33,362 nucleotides of DNA from Sulfobacillus acidophilus (lineage in GTDB: Bacteria > Bacillota > Sulfobacillia > Sulfobacillales > Sulfobacillaceae), in assembly GCA_003023745.1 (NCBI GenBank), contig PXYV01000051.1:1-33362 (forward strand), given 5' to 3'. A program made the position numbers and the translations under genes. Every line of letters starts with the position of its first letter. Position 1 is the first letter of the stretch. Below, one piece after another: positions 1 through 6,637 of the stretch. The notes below the pieces were generated by a model that was not told where the DNA came from, ran no database searches, and saw only the letters and a program-made list of their open reading frames with translations.

Positions 1-63
1 GACATGGAGGCCATTTCGGCCGAAGCGGTGTTTCGCCGGATTCAACGGCCGCCCAGCGAATGA
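1..63 (+). CDS. C-terminal end of a probable antitoxin (partial)
   Basis: The window opens inside a reading frame whose last 20 residues (DMEAISAEAVFRRIQRPPSE) are followed by TGA. That TGA overlaps the ATG of the next gene in an ATGA arrangement. This overlap, and a RelE/ParE-type toxin immediately downstream, suggest the antitoxin of an addiction module, because antitoxins usually precede and are translationally coupled to such toxins. Only the tail is visible, so the DNA-binding fold and family cannot be assigned. Confidence 0.55.
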   Translation, partial: DMEAISAEAVFRRIQRPPSE

Positions 64-374
64 CCGTCGAATTCCTTCGGATTGCCACGGTCGAGTTGGA
101 GGATGCGGTGGCATATTATAACCAGCAAAGCGAAGGGCTTGGGTATCAGTTCGCGGTTGAGGTGCAAAAGACATTGCACCGTATTGTCGACTTCCCCGAG
201 GCGTGGCCGGTCTTGTCGGAACGGACGCGGCGTTGCCGATTGCGCCGTTTTCCGTATGGCGTGATCTATCGTGTCAATAATGATTCCCTCCTGGTCATCG
301 CGGTCATGCACATGCATCGACACCCGGATACGTGGCGGAATCGAGTATCACAACGCCCTAACGATCCCCAATGA
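60..374 (+). CDS. RelE/ParE family toxin of a type II toxin-antitoxin system
   Basis: This 104-residue protein has the layout of the RelE/ParE superfamily. An N-terminal helix region (FLRIATVELEDAVAYYN) is followed by a second helix carrying FPEAWPVLSERTRRCRLRRF, then the beta strands PYGVIYRVNNDSLLVIAVMH and the common end HRHPDTWRNR. ParE members poison DNA gyrase and RelE members cleave mRNA on the ribosome. The sequence alone does not separate the two, though the final H-R-x-P-x-x-W-x-x-R is common in ParE-like proteins. Its ATG overlaps the stop of the upstream antitoxin by four bases, so the pair is translationally coupled. Length is normal for the family and the frame is intact. It sits next to transposase debris and a second toxin-antitoxin pair. 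Confidence 0.8.
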   Translation: MTVEFLRIATVELEDAVAYYNQQSEGLGYQFAVEVQKTLHRIVDFPEAWPVLSERTRRCRLRRFPYGVIYRVNNDSLLVIAVMHMHRHPDTWRNRVSQRPNDPQ

Positions 375-404
375 CTTAGAGTCTGGGCATATCGCTTGAC
401 TACT

Positions 405-735
405 CCATCGCCGCTTCGGCGTAAAGACAAAATCGAAGCGATTTGGCACGGTCGGCAAATACGCCCGCGTTTCCTCCGAGGTGTGGGACGAGTGGTTGTC
501 CAAGACTACTTGGATTTTCACGTCTGCGGGATACTTGGCGTCCAAGGCCTTCAGGAATTCCACGAATTCCGCGCTGCGATGGCGGGGACGGACCAGCCCT
601 ACGGTCTCGCCGGAGGCGGGGCGCCCGATCGGGCGCCGTGTTGCCGAGGGCCTGAAGGCCCGGCTTCTCGTCATAGGCATGGCCAACCGATCCTTGGCCT
701 CGCCGAGACAAGAACATCCCGTGTTTGTGATACAT
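405..735 (-). pseudogene. Fragment of an IS630-type transposase, frameshifted and truncated
   Basis: Two minus-strand frames together resemble the middle of an IS630/Tc1-like DDE transposase. The upstream part in one frame reads YDEKPGLQALGNTAPDRAP. The next part in another frame reads GETVGLVRPRHRSAEFVEF, then KIQVVLDNHSSHTSEETRAY and FDFVFTPK. The LDNHSSH stretch normally carries the second catalytic Asp and FxFTPKH precedes the third-acid region. The frame changes near 600-640, and homology stops at FTPKRRWSS, before the usual HGSWLN(L/M)VE segment. The N-terminal helix-turn-helix half is also missing. This is therefore a dead remnant rather than a functional element, and I found no terminal repeats or target duplication. 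Neighbouring toxin-antitoxin genes fit an old insertion hot spot. Confidence 0.8.
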
Positions 736-752
736 TGAGGGCAGGTGATGAC

Positions 753-960
753 GTGACAGGACCGGAGGTCGTGCGTTCACTGCAAAAATTGGGATCTGTG
801 GTCGATCAGGTTACGGGCAGTCACCTCATTTTGATCGGTTCCGAGGGGCAACGAACGGTCGTCCCGGTTCATGGGACCTGCGATTTGCAAACAAGCAGGG
901 GGGTACAGAATAGCAGATGCGATGCCTATAAACATCATGAGATCAGAGGAGGCGGTGTAA
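753..960 (+). pseudogene. hicA: HicA-like toxin, apparently frameshifted
   Basis: A GTG start at 753 (gagggcagg upstream) opens a HicA-like protein: TGPEVVRSLQKLGSVVDQ, then GSHLIL with the catalytic-type His, then RTVVPVHGTCDLQ. HicA proteins are mRNA interferases with a dsRBD-like fold of about 60-70 residues. After DLQT the usual G-T-L-x-x-I-L-x-x-A-G segment is missing. The original frame instead runs on without a stop into hicB. One frame over, from about 893 on, the DNA reads YRIADAMPINIMRSEEAV and ends in TAA at 958-960, which overlaps the hicB ATG (TAATG). This is the expected end and coupling for a complete hicA. A small indel near 885-905 is therefore likely, either a real mutation or a sequencing error. 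Confidence 0.65.
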
Positions 961-1289
961 TGCAGCGGTTTACAGTCATTCTAGAACCAGCTCACGAGGG
1001 AGGCTTCATTGCCTGCGTCTCAGCGTTACTCGGTTGTGTCACCCAAGGCGATACCCGGCAGGAAGTCTTAGCGATGGCCCAAGATGCGATCTGTGGTTAT
1101 TTGCCCAGTTTGCGGAAACACGGTGAATGGCCGTCGTTGACGAACCGACCATTTAACAGCCAGTGCATAATACAATCCCCTCACATCCCGCGAACCTTTA
1201 GGCATCTATCAATAGCCGACCCGTCCTTGAACAGCCCGGCTCTTCCAGATGCGAATACGTCGCGTGTGGCGCGAGGTCAATCCGCATGA
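960..1289 (+). CDS. hicB: HicB-like antitoxin with unusual tail
   Basis: The 109-residue product starts MQRFTVILEPAHEGGFIACV, followed by the pattern L-x-G-C-V-T-Q-G-D-T-R-Q-E-V-L and DAICGYLPSLRKHGE. This is the partial RNase H fold of HicB antitoxins, which bind and neutralise HicA. The ATG at 960 overlaps a TAA at 958 in the shifted hicA frame. Residues after about 62 (WPSLTNRPFNSQ onward) no longer resemble a HicB. The usual proline-rich linker and small DNA-binding domain are not recognisable, so the C-terminus may be degenerate. Because the frame of the visible hicA reading runs straight into hicB, automated annotation may report a false hicA-hicB fusion from about 396. Confidence 0.65.
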   Translation: MQRFTVILEPAHEGGFIACVSALLGCVTQGDTRQEVLAMAQDAICGYLPSLRKHGEWPSLTNRPFNSQCIIQSPHIPRTFRHLSIADPSLNSPALPDANTSRVARGQSA

Positions 1290-1306
1290 CCTTCGGTAAT
1301 GCTTCA

Positions 1307-1633
1307 CTATTTCATGCTTTCCGCCAAGATCCACGAATTTGCCCAATTGTGTAGGGCTTGCATCACAGGAGCTAAATCGCGCCCTTTGTCGGTCAGCGAA
1401 TATTCGACCCGTACGGGCGTTTCTGGATAGACATGGCGATCGACAATGCCTTCGGCTTCCAGTTCCTTGAGCCGTTCCGCGAGCATGCGATCACTGACGT
1501 GTTCAATGGCTTGGGCGATTTCAGAAAACCGTTGCGGCTTTTGTAATAAGACTTCGATAATCAAGCCGGTCCAACGTTTGCCAATCAAGCCGACCGCTGC
1601 TTCAAACCGCGGACACAAGTCAAATTCTTTCAT
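1307..1633 (-). CDS. HxlR-family transcriptional regulator
   Basis: This 108-residue winged-helix protein begins MKEFDLCPRFEAAVGLIGKR and continues with W-T-G-L-I-I-E-V-L-L, then RFSEIAQAI and LKELEAEGIVDRHVYPETPV. The ending VEYSLTDKGRDLAPVMQALHNWA is the standard HxlR wing and dimer helix. The Cys at position 7 corresponds to the redox-sensing N-terminal Cys of HxlR members such as YodB, which respond to quinones, diamide or aldehydes. I chose ATG 1633 because GGAGGG lies 8 bases upstream; the longer reading to 1657 lacks a site. It diverges from wrbA, a quinone reductase, so quinone-responsive control of wrbA and of itself is the natural inference. Confidence 0.88.
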   Translation of the reverse strand: MKEFDLCPRFEAAVGLIGKRWTGLIIEVLLQKPQRFSEIAQAIEHVSDRMLAERLKELEAEGIVDRHVYPETPVRVEYSLTDKGRDLAPVMQALHNWANSWILAESMK

Positions 1634-1711
1634 CAGTCTGCCCTCCCTTCGCCTCAAAGTGGCAAGATGTGCGAAATAGCGAATCGTTTTAAGGCGAATG
1701 ATTTCTATCTC

Positions 1712-1760
1712 GTATTATACTGCGGGGCTGTTGACTTTGAAAGTTGTGCTAGTCTAACAT
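1712..1760. promoter_or_regulatory. Divergent promoters and palindromic operator between hxlR and wrbA
   Basis: On the minus strand TATAAT occupies 1719-1714, with a weak -35 (TTTCAA) 17 bases upstream, facing hxlR. On the plus strand TTGACT (1731-1736) and TAACAT (1755-1760) are 18 bases apart, facing wrbA. A perfect odd palindrome, ACTTTGAAAGT (1734-1744), overlaps the -35 regions of both. A second one, GTATTATAC (1712-1720), covers the hxlR -10. This is where an HxlR dimer would be expected to bind. The promoter boxes are modest matches, and the operator assignment is inference. Confidence 0.5.
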
Positions 1761-1926
1761 AAGGATAGTCGCTATACAAAAAGTAGGTTAATACTGGGCG
1801 GCTTGGGGAACCTTATCTCCAAACGAATGGGTGCGCGTGATGTTCATTGTTCGCAGCGCTCGCGAGAGATGTGGCTCCAGTCGCTGGCGCATCTGTTGCG
1901 CAAGAACATATAAGGGGGTCAACGAC

Positions 1927-2526
1927 GTGTCGAACGTAAAGATTGCTGTCATTTACTACAGTGCGACGGGCACCAATCACCAAATGGCGGTGGAAGCTGA
2001 AAAGGCCGCTAAAGAGGCGGGGGCTGAGGTTCGACTGCGTCGCGTGCCGGAATTGGCGCCGGAAGAGGCCATTACGGCCAATCCGGCTTGGAAGGCGCAT
2101 CGCGATAGTACCCGGGATGTCGAAGTGGTCACGCTAGACGATTTGCAGTGGGCGGACGGGTTCATTTTTAGTGTACCGACGCGCTATGGCAATATGGCGG
2201 CGCAGATGAAACAGTTTATCGATACGACCGGCCCGATCTGGGGACAAGGCAAACTTGCCAACAAGACCGTTACCGCTATGAGTTCTGCCGCCAACCCGCA
2301 TGGCGGGCAAGAGGCGACCATTTTGTCGCTATATACGACGATGTATCATTGGGGAGCGATCGTGGTGGCGCCCGGTTACACGCATGAGTCGATTTATAAA
2401 GCGGGCGGAAATCCATACGGTGCGTCCTGTACTGCGGGACAACCGGTTTCTGCGGAGGTACGGGCGGCGGTGCATCATCAAGCACGGCGGTTGGTGGAGA
2501 TTACGCAACGATTGGTACAGTCCTAA
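1927..2526 (+). CDS. wrbA: WrbA-type NAD(P)H:quinone oxidoreductase (flavodoxin-like)
   Basis: The product is 199 residues, the usual WrbA length. It has the FMN phosphate loop YYSATGTNHQMA at about residues 10-21 and the family block SVPTRYGNMAAQMKQFIDTTG around the isoalloxazine site. SSAANPHGGQEATILSLYTT and the GAIVVAPGYTHESIY region follow. WrbA enzymes reduce quinones by two electrons, which avoids semiquinone radicals, and act in the cytoplasm as tetramers. I chose GTG 1927 because AAGGGGG lies 8 bases upstream and the flavodoxin fold begins at once (SNVKIAVIYYS). The longer ATG at 1831 would add a non-conserved Arg/Cys-rich leader. The divergent HxlR gene is its probable regulator. 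Confidence 0.92.
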   Translation: MSNVKIAVIYYSATGTNHQMAVEAEKAAKEAGAEVRLRRVPELAPEEAITANPAWKAHRDSTRDVEVVTLDDLQWADGFIFSVPTRYGNMAAQMKQFIDTTGPIWGQGKLANKTVTAMSSAANPHGGQEATILSLYTTMYHWGAIVVAPGYTHESIYKAGGNPYGASCTAGQPVSAEVRAAVHHQARRLVEITQRLVQS

Positions 2527-2541
2527 TGGTTTTCGACAACA

Positions 2542-2573
2542 GGCAAGCGCTCTCCTTGGCGGGAGCGCTTGCC
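2542..2573. terminator. Strong hairpin between convergent genes
   Basis: GGCAAGCGCTC (2542-2552) and GAGCGCTTGCC (2563-2573) form an 11-bp perfect stem with a 10-base loop. It lies 15 bases after the wrbA stop and about 24 bases beyond the stop of the small minus-strand gene at 2597. It probably serves both convergent transcripts. There is no long U-run on either side, so efficiency is uncertain. Confidence 0.6.
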
Positions 2574-2596
2574 GTTTGGGCTGCGCGTGATGGAAA

Positions 2597-2752
2597 TCAG
2601 AAAAACTCGGGAATCCACCAACGGAAATGACAAACGCAATCGGTTTCGCACCGCCCACATCCAGTGCACAAGTGGTCCGAGCAGAGAGTACCTTGGCAAT
2701 CCACACATTGCCCTACGGCTTGTGCGCCGCATTCACAGGTTGCATTTTCCAT
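2597..2752 (-). CDS. 51-residue cysteine-rich probable zinc-binding protein
   Basis: Reading the minus strand by eye gives a 51-residue frame with ATG at 2752, preceded by AAGGAGGAG with about 6 bases spacing, and TGA at 2597-2599. The protein contains ten Cys (6, 8, 16, 19, 24, 29, 32, 35, 39, 41) plus His27 and His42. The start is MENATCECGAQAVGQCVDCQ, and the middle SDHLCTGCGRCETDCVCH resembles a B-box-like or zinc-ribbon knuckle series. The end, FRWWIPEFF, is aromatic. Cys pairs spaced C-x2-C (16/19, 29/32) suggest two zinc sites; a role in redox sensing or metal binding is possible but not shown. It lies upstream in sequence of, and convergent to, wrbA. I do not recognise a named family. 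Confidence 0.7.
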   Translation of the reverse strand: MENATCECGAQAVGQCVDCQGTLCSDHLCTGCGRCETDCVCHFRWWIPEFF

Positions 2753-2885
2753 CAAATCTCCTCCTTGCGAAGGTAGGATTTGACAGGTTGATGAGTTTCA
2801 TGTATGGCGGGCATTGTCGCGCCCATACGGCTTCTGGACGCTGCCTGTTGGTCCAAAGGCATCCTGGCCGCGGCGATTGGCTGCC

Positions 2886-3854
2886 TTAATGGGCCGATAA
2901 AGTCGAGACGACGGCCGGGTCGACATTGCCGCCACTCAGCACGGCCACTACCCGTGTCTTGGGGTCCAGGACAAGCCGGCGCGACAACAGTGCCGCAACA
3001 CTGACAGCCCCGGACGGCTCGACCACTAACTTGGTTCGGGTTAACAAAAGCCAAAAGGCCTCCTTGATCTCTTCGTCACTAACGGTCACCAGATCGTCCA
3101 CATACTGTTCAATGATGGGATGAGTCAGATGGCCTAACGAAAGCGTGATGAGACCATCGGCAATACTCTCGGTCGTTGGCAGTTCGACCCGCCTGGCGCT
3201 GCGCCGCGATTGCCACGCTTTGGCGGCTCCGGTCGGTTCCACCCCGATGACGCGCACGTGGGGCCGAGTTTCTTTAATGGCCGTGGCGATGCCTGAGATG
3301 AGACCGCCGCCGCCTATTGGCGCGACGACTACGTCCACGTCGGGCCATTCGTCTAATATTTCAAGACCAATCGTACCCTGACCGGACATAATGGCGGGAT
3401 CGTCGTACGGTGGAATAAAAACGTAGCCGTTGATACGGGCCAACTCCCGTGCCCGATCGAGCCGCTCTCGGCTGCGCGTTCCGCAAAATTCCACATCGGC
3501 ACCAAATGCTCGGGCCGCCGCCACTTTGATCGCGGGGGCCGTTTTCGGCACCACAACATGTGCGCTTAACCCGAAGTGTCGAGCAGCCCAGGCGACAGCT
3601 TGGCCGTGATTGCCGGATGAAGCGGTCACGACGGTCTGAACCGTAGGCTCTGACTGCCGCACCGCCGCCACTTTATTTAATGCCCCGCGAATTTTGAACG
3701 ACCCCGTCACCTGCAAATTTTCGGGCTTCAAACGCAGATCGGCTCCGACCAAAGACGACAGCGACTGACTGGCGACCAACGGGGTGTGATGAATCATTCC
3801 CGAAAGCCGTTCCCGTGCTTGGCGAATAGTTTGTGCCGTAGGGCGTTCCGTCAC
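2886..3854 (-). CDS. ilvA: Threonine ammonia-lyase (short, catabolic/biosynthetic type without ACT domain)
   Basis: This PLP enzyme of fold type II deaminates threonine to 2-oxobutanoate, the entry to isoleucine synthesis. The PLP lysine is Lys54 in GSFKIRGALNK. The substrate loop is SSGNHGQAVAWAA, and the phosphate-binding glycine loop is PIGGGGLISGIATAI. The protein is about 322 residues and ends after GGNVDPAV, so it lacks the regulatory ACT-like domain of classical IlvA and resembles TdcB-like enzymes. I prefer GTG 3854 because it overlaps the upstream stop as GTGA and has GGTGGG at usable distance. The longest reading begins at a TTG (3872) with no ribosome site. A serine/threonine deaminase next to a serine acetyltransferase suggests shared handling of hydroxy amino acids. 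Confidence 0.88.
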   Translation of the reverse strand: MTERPTAQTIRQARERLSGMIHHTPLVASQSLSSLVGADLRLKPENLQVTGSFKIRGALNKVAAVRQSEPTVQTVVTASSGNHGQAVAWAARHFGLSAHVVVPKTAPAIKVAAARAFGADVEFCGTRSRERLDRARELARINGYVFIPPYDDPAIMSGQGTIGLEILDEWPDVDVVVAPIGGGGLISGIATAIKETRPHVRVIGVEPTGAAKAWQSRRSARRVELPTTESIADGLITLSLGHLTHPIIEQYVDDLVTVSDEEIKEAFWLLLTRTKLVVEPSGAVSVAALLSRRLVLDPKTRVVAVLSGGNVDPAVVSTLSAH

Positions 3855-4279
3855 AGCGAAAATACCCACCAAACGGGGTGGTCGTGTGCGGGCAATACAT
3901 TGACCAATTGCTCAATGGGCCGATGTTCTTTGCGGACTTTCTTGACGACTCCTACCGCGAACGCCCGCGTATCGTACTCGACCTTGTGGCAATGGTAGAA
4001 GGCGGCTGTCTTCTTGATAAACTCCACAATATCGGGACCTGCCTGACGCCACTCGTCCTCCGTCAGAAAATACCAGTAACGACCGCGCCACATGGCGAGC
4101 CGAACCGTAAACTTGTCGAGCCACTCTACGGTTTGAGAACGTTCACCTAAGCCATATTCCTCTAGAAACTCTGTGAGTTTACGGGCGTCTTTGACGTTGG
4201 GCCGCCAAAACACCAAATCAATCCATAAACTAGCCGTGCCGTGTGAAAGCGGTGGCTTGTTATCATGTATGTGCTGCAT
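3851..4279 (-). CDS. Hypothetical protein, 142 aa, between cysE and ilvA
   Basis: I do not recognise this family. The protein begins MQHIHDNKPPLSHGTASLWI and has a conserved-looking core of charged and aromatic residues (WLDKFTVRLAMWRGRYWYFL, then EDEWRQAGPDIVEFIKKTAAF). It ends in HPVWWVFSL. No signal peptide or transmembrane segment is evident, so it is probably cytoplasmic. ATG 4279 has GAGGGAG just upstream (about 4-5 bases). It starts 23 bases after the cysE stop, and its TGA overlaps the GTG of ilvA by four bases. It is therefore co-translated within the operon. The WRGRYWYF stretch could be a nucleic-acid or ligand-binding patch, which is only a guess. Confidence 0.75.
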   Translation of the reverse strand: MQHIHDNKPPLSHGTASLWIDLVFWRPNVKDARKLTEFLEEYGLGERSQTVEWLDKFTVRLAMWRGRYWYFLTEDEWRQAGPDIVEFIKKTAAFYHCHKVEYDTRAFAVGVVKKVRKEHRPIEQLVNVLPAHDHPVWWVFSL

Positions 4280-4302
4280 CGTTCTCCCTCTTTAGGCGTT
4301 TT

Positions 4303-5190
4303 TTACGACACAGGTTCTTGTCGCGTTCTCAACGCTATTGTAGACTTTGTTGTCACTTTCGAAAACGGTGGTACACCCTCAGTAAGCCATACATTGCCGC
4401 CAATCACACTATCATGCCCGATGACGGTCTCGCCACCGAGAATTGTGGCCTCAGAGTAGATCACCACGTCGTGCTCGATGGTGGGATGGCGTTTAGTACC
4501 GCGGATAATGCGGCCTTGGCCATCATGCGGGAAATTGAGAGCTCCCAGGGTGACACCTTGGTACAGCGTGACCCGGTCGCCAATCTCAGTCGTTTCGCCA
4601 ATGACCACCCCCGTTCCGTGGTCAATGAAAAAGAAGGCCCCAATACGCGCTCCAGGGTGAATGTCAATGCCGGTTTCACTATGCGCCATTTCGGTCATCA
4701 TGCGAGGCAACAGCGGCACCGCCAAAAGATGCAGCCGATGGGCCAGACGATACACTAAGGTCGCATAAAAACCGGGATAGGTCGACACGATTTCAGCCCG
4801 GTCTCGGGCAGCCGGATCGCCTTCATAGGTGGCCTCGACATCAGTCAGCGCCTCGCTTTGCACGTCTGGTAGCATCTGAACAAACTGGACCGCCTTGGCC
4901 TGAGCACGTTCGCGTTCGGGGCAGTTTGGATCGTCGCACGCGTGTACGGTGACTTGGTGAATGAGTTCGGCTAGAGTTGAAAGCGGCCCCTGGATAGCCG
5001 TTATGGAGCTCCCGCCGTTTTGAGCGGTACAATGCGGGAACAGCAACGCCTGCATGGCCGCAATGAATTGACGAATGGCTTCGCGACGGACTGGACGCGC
5101 CAGGCCGCCCTCCACCAATTGGTGCTCGCCTAATTCTAATTGACGCTGGATGCGATGCAGCTGATCCGACGACATAAAAAAGTCAGTCAT
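4303..5190 (-). CDS. cysE: Serine O-acetyltransferase, EpsC type
   Basis: The enzyme makes O-acetylserine from serine and acetyl-CoA, the first committed step of cysteine synthesis. The 295-residue protein has a helical N-terminal half and then the conserved segment [17 protein letters not shown]. The left-handed beta-helix follows: [13 protein letters not shown], the catalytic [28 protein letters not shown] and [19 protein letters not shown]. The long helical domain and the [15 protein letters not shown] context match EpsC-type rather than E. coli CysE-type enzymes. The ATG at 5190 overlaps the M20 peptidase stop by 8 bases, and GGGGAA precedes it. The C-terminal tail ([15 protein letters not shown]) is short; in CysE the tail inserts into cysteine synthase. 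A CysK-like partner is present at 32296. Confidence 0.9.
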   Translation of the reverse strand: MTDFFMSSDQLHRIQRQLELGEHQLVEGGLARPVRREAIRQFIAAMQALLFPHCTAQNGGSSITAIQGPLSTLAELIHQVTVHACDDPNCPERERAQAKAVQFVQMLPDVQSEALTDVEATYEGDPAARDRAEIVSTYPGFYATLVYRLAHRLHLLAVPLLPRMMTEMAHSETGIDIHPGARIGAFFFIDHGTGVVIGETTEIGDRVTLYQGVTLGALNFPHDGQGRIIRGTKRHPTIEHDVVIYSEATILGGETVIGHDSVIGGNVWLTEGVPPFSKVTTKSTIALRTRQEPVS

Positions 5191-6568
5191 GGTTTCCCCC
5201 TAGGTACTGCCACAAAGTGGCTAGGGTCGCGGCGCCGCGACGGAAGTTCTCCAGATGAAAGTGTTCGTTCGGGGCATGAAAATTTTCATCGGGCAAAGCA
5301 AATCCCAGCAGCAAGGTCGGCATGCCCAGCACTTGCGCAAAGTCAACCACGACCGGAATCGAGCCACCCATCCGGATATAGGAAGCCGGGGTCTGATACA
5401 CGGACTGAATGGCTGCTTGCGCCGCTTGGACGGCGGGATGATCGATGGGCGTAACAATACCCGGAGCAGCATTGCCGCGTTGAATACGAAGACGCACGCC
5501 CGGCGGTACATGCGATTCAAGATATTGGCTAATAGCATCGACGATCTGATGGGGATCTTGATGCGGCACCAGCCGACAGGTGATTTTTGCATGGGCCGAT
5601 GCCGGAATGATGGTTTTTTGTCCTTCACCGGTGAAGCCCGACCACAGGCCGTTGACTTCAAGGGTCGGCCGTACCCAGGCCCGCTCGTTGACTGAATAGC
5701 CGGCTTCCCCAAATAACTGGGGCACGTTTAAGCTCTTGCGGAACTCTTCTTCGTCAAACGGAAGTTGTCCCAATGCCTCACGTTCTTGCGGCGACAGCGA
5801 GTCCACTTGATCGTAAAAACCGGGGACTAAGACGCGGCCGTCGCGGTCATGCAAGGCCGCAATTAGTTGAGCCAGCGCATGAGCAGGGTTCATGACCGTA
5901 CCGCCATAGGTTCCGGAGTGTAGATCTTGATACGGGCCTTCGACCGAAATCTCCAGCGATGCTAATCCCCTCAACCCATAACTAATGGCGGGGTACCCTT
6001 CTTGATACATGGGTGTATCCGAGATCACGGCGATATCGGCTGCCAATTCTCGCTGGTGTGCTCGAATATACGCGCCCAGGTGAGTGCTGCCGATCTCCTC
6101 TTCACCTTCAAACAGGAATTTCAGGTTGACCGGCAATCCTTTGGTCTGTTCCCAGGCTTCAGCGGCGATAACCTGCATGAAGACCTGCCCTTTGTCGTCA
6201 CTGGCACCGCGGGCATACAAAATGTCGTCAATGATGGTTGGCTCAAATGGCCCGTGATGCCACGATGGCAATGGGTCGACCGGCTGGACGTCGTAGTGGC
6301 CGTAGATGAGGACCGTCGGTCGGTCGGGGCGAATGGCTGTGCTTGCGGTCACGATAGGATGACCTTCGGTGACATGGACCTCGGCATTGAAAAATCCGGC
6401 CTGGCTGAGCCGCTGCTTTAGCCAATCGCCGGCCTTGGCCACATCGACAGCATGCTGGCTTAACGCGGAAATGCTGGGGATGCGCAAAAACTCCTGCAGT
6501 TGCTCCAGGTGCTCCGGGTAATGGGCTTTCAGATAGCTTAAAGCGGCTTGAAGACGATTGTCCGGCAT
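5183..6568 (-). CDS. M20 family dipeptidase (metallopeptidase)
   Basis: The 461-residue protein is a zinc aminoacyl peptidase of the M20/carnosinase-like group. Motifs in order are the metal loop [20 protein letters not shown] (His and Asp), [15 protein letters not shown] (bridging Asp), [13 protein letters not shown] (general-base Glu and metal Glu), and GGSIPVV then NEHFHLENF near the C-terminus (last metal His). The central lid domain contains [20 protein letters not shown]. It is cytoplasmic with no signal peptide. ATG 6568 has AGGAGGG with 6 bases spacing. It is the first gene of a compact four-gene unit and may supply free amino acids such as serine, threonine or Cys-Gly products to the downstream enzymes; that link is inference. 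Confidence 0.88.
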   Translation of the reverse strand: MPDNRLQAALSYLKAHYPEHLEQLQEFLRIPSISALSQHAVDVAKAGDWLKQRLSQAGFFNAEVHVTEGHPIVTASTAIRPDRPTVLIYGHYDVQPVDPLPSWHHGPFEPTIIDDILYARGASDDKGQVFMQVIAAEAWEQTKGLPVNLKFLFEGEEEIGSTHLGAYIRAHQRELAADIAVISDTPMYQEGYPAISYGLRGLASLEISVEGPYQDLHSGTYGGTVMNPAHALAQLIAALHDRDGRVLVPGFYDQVDSLSPQEREALGQLPFDEEEFRKSLNVPQLFGEAGYSVNERAWVRPTLEVNGLWSGFTGEGQKTIIPASAHAKITCRLVPHQDPHQIVDAISQYLESHVPPGVRLRIQRGNAAPGIVTPIDHPAVQAAQAAIQSVYQTPASYIRMGGSIPVVVDFAQVLGMPTLLLGFALPDENFHAPNEHFHLENFRRGAATLATLWQYLGGNHD

Positions 6569-6597
6569 GAAAGACCCTCCTGTTACAGCTTAGGACT

Positions 6598-6603
6598 ATC
6601 ATA
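6598..6603 (-). promoter_or_regulatory. Possible -10 element for the M20-cysE operon
   Basis: Minus-strand TATGAT lies about 30 bases before the M20 start codon, in the 69-base gap after the Nramp-like gene. A poor -35 match (TTATGC) sits 17 bases upstream. The operon may therefore be transcribed separately from the transporter, but read-through is also possible. Confidence 0.35.
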
Positions 6604-6637
6604 CCGGAAAAGTTACCCACGCATAAAATGGTTTTGG

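Noticed and set aside
396..959. Long plus-strand reading frame leading into hicB as a 297-residue protein
   Set aside because: It crosses the antisense of a transposase fragment, and its first half has no ribosome site or family pattern. Only the HicA-like and HicB-like parts are meaningful.
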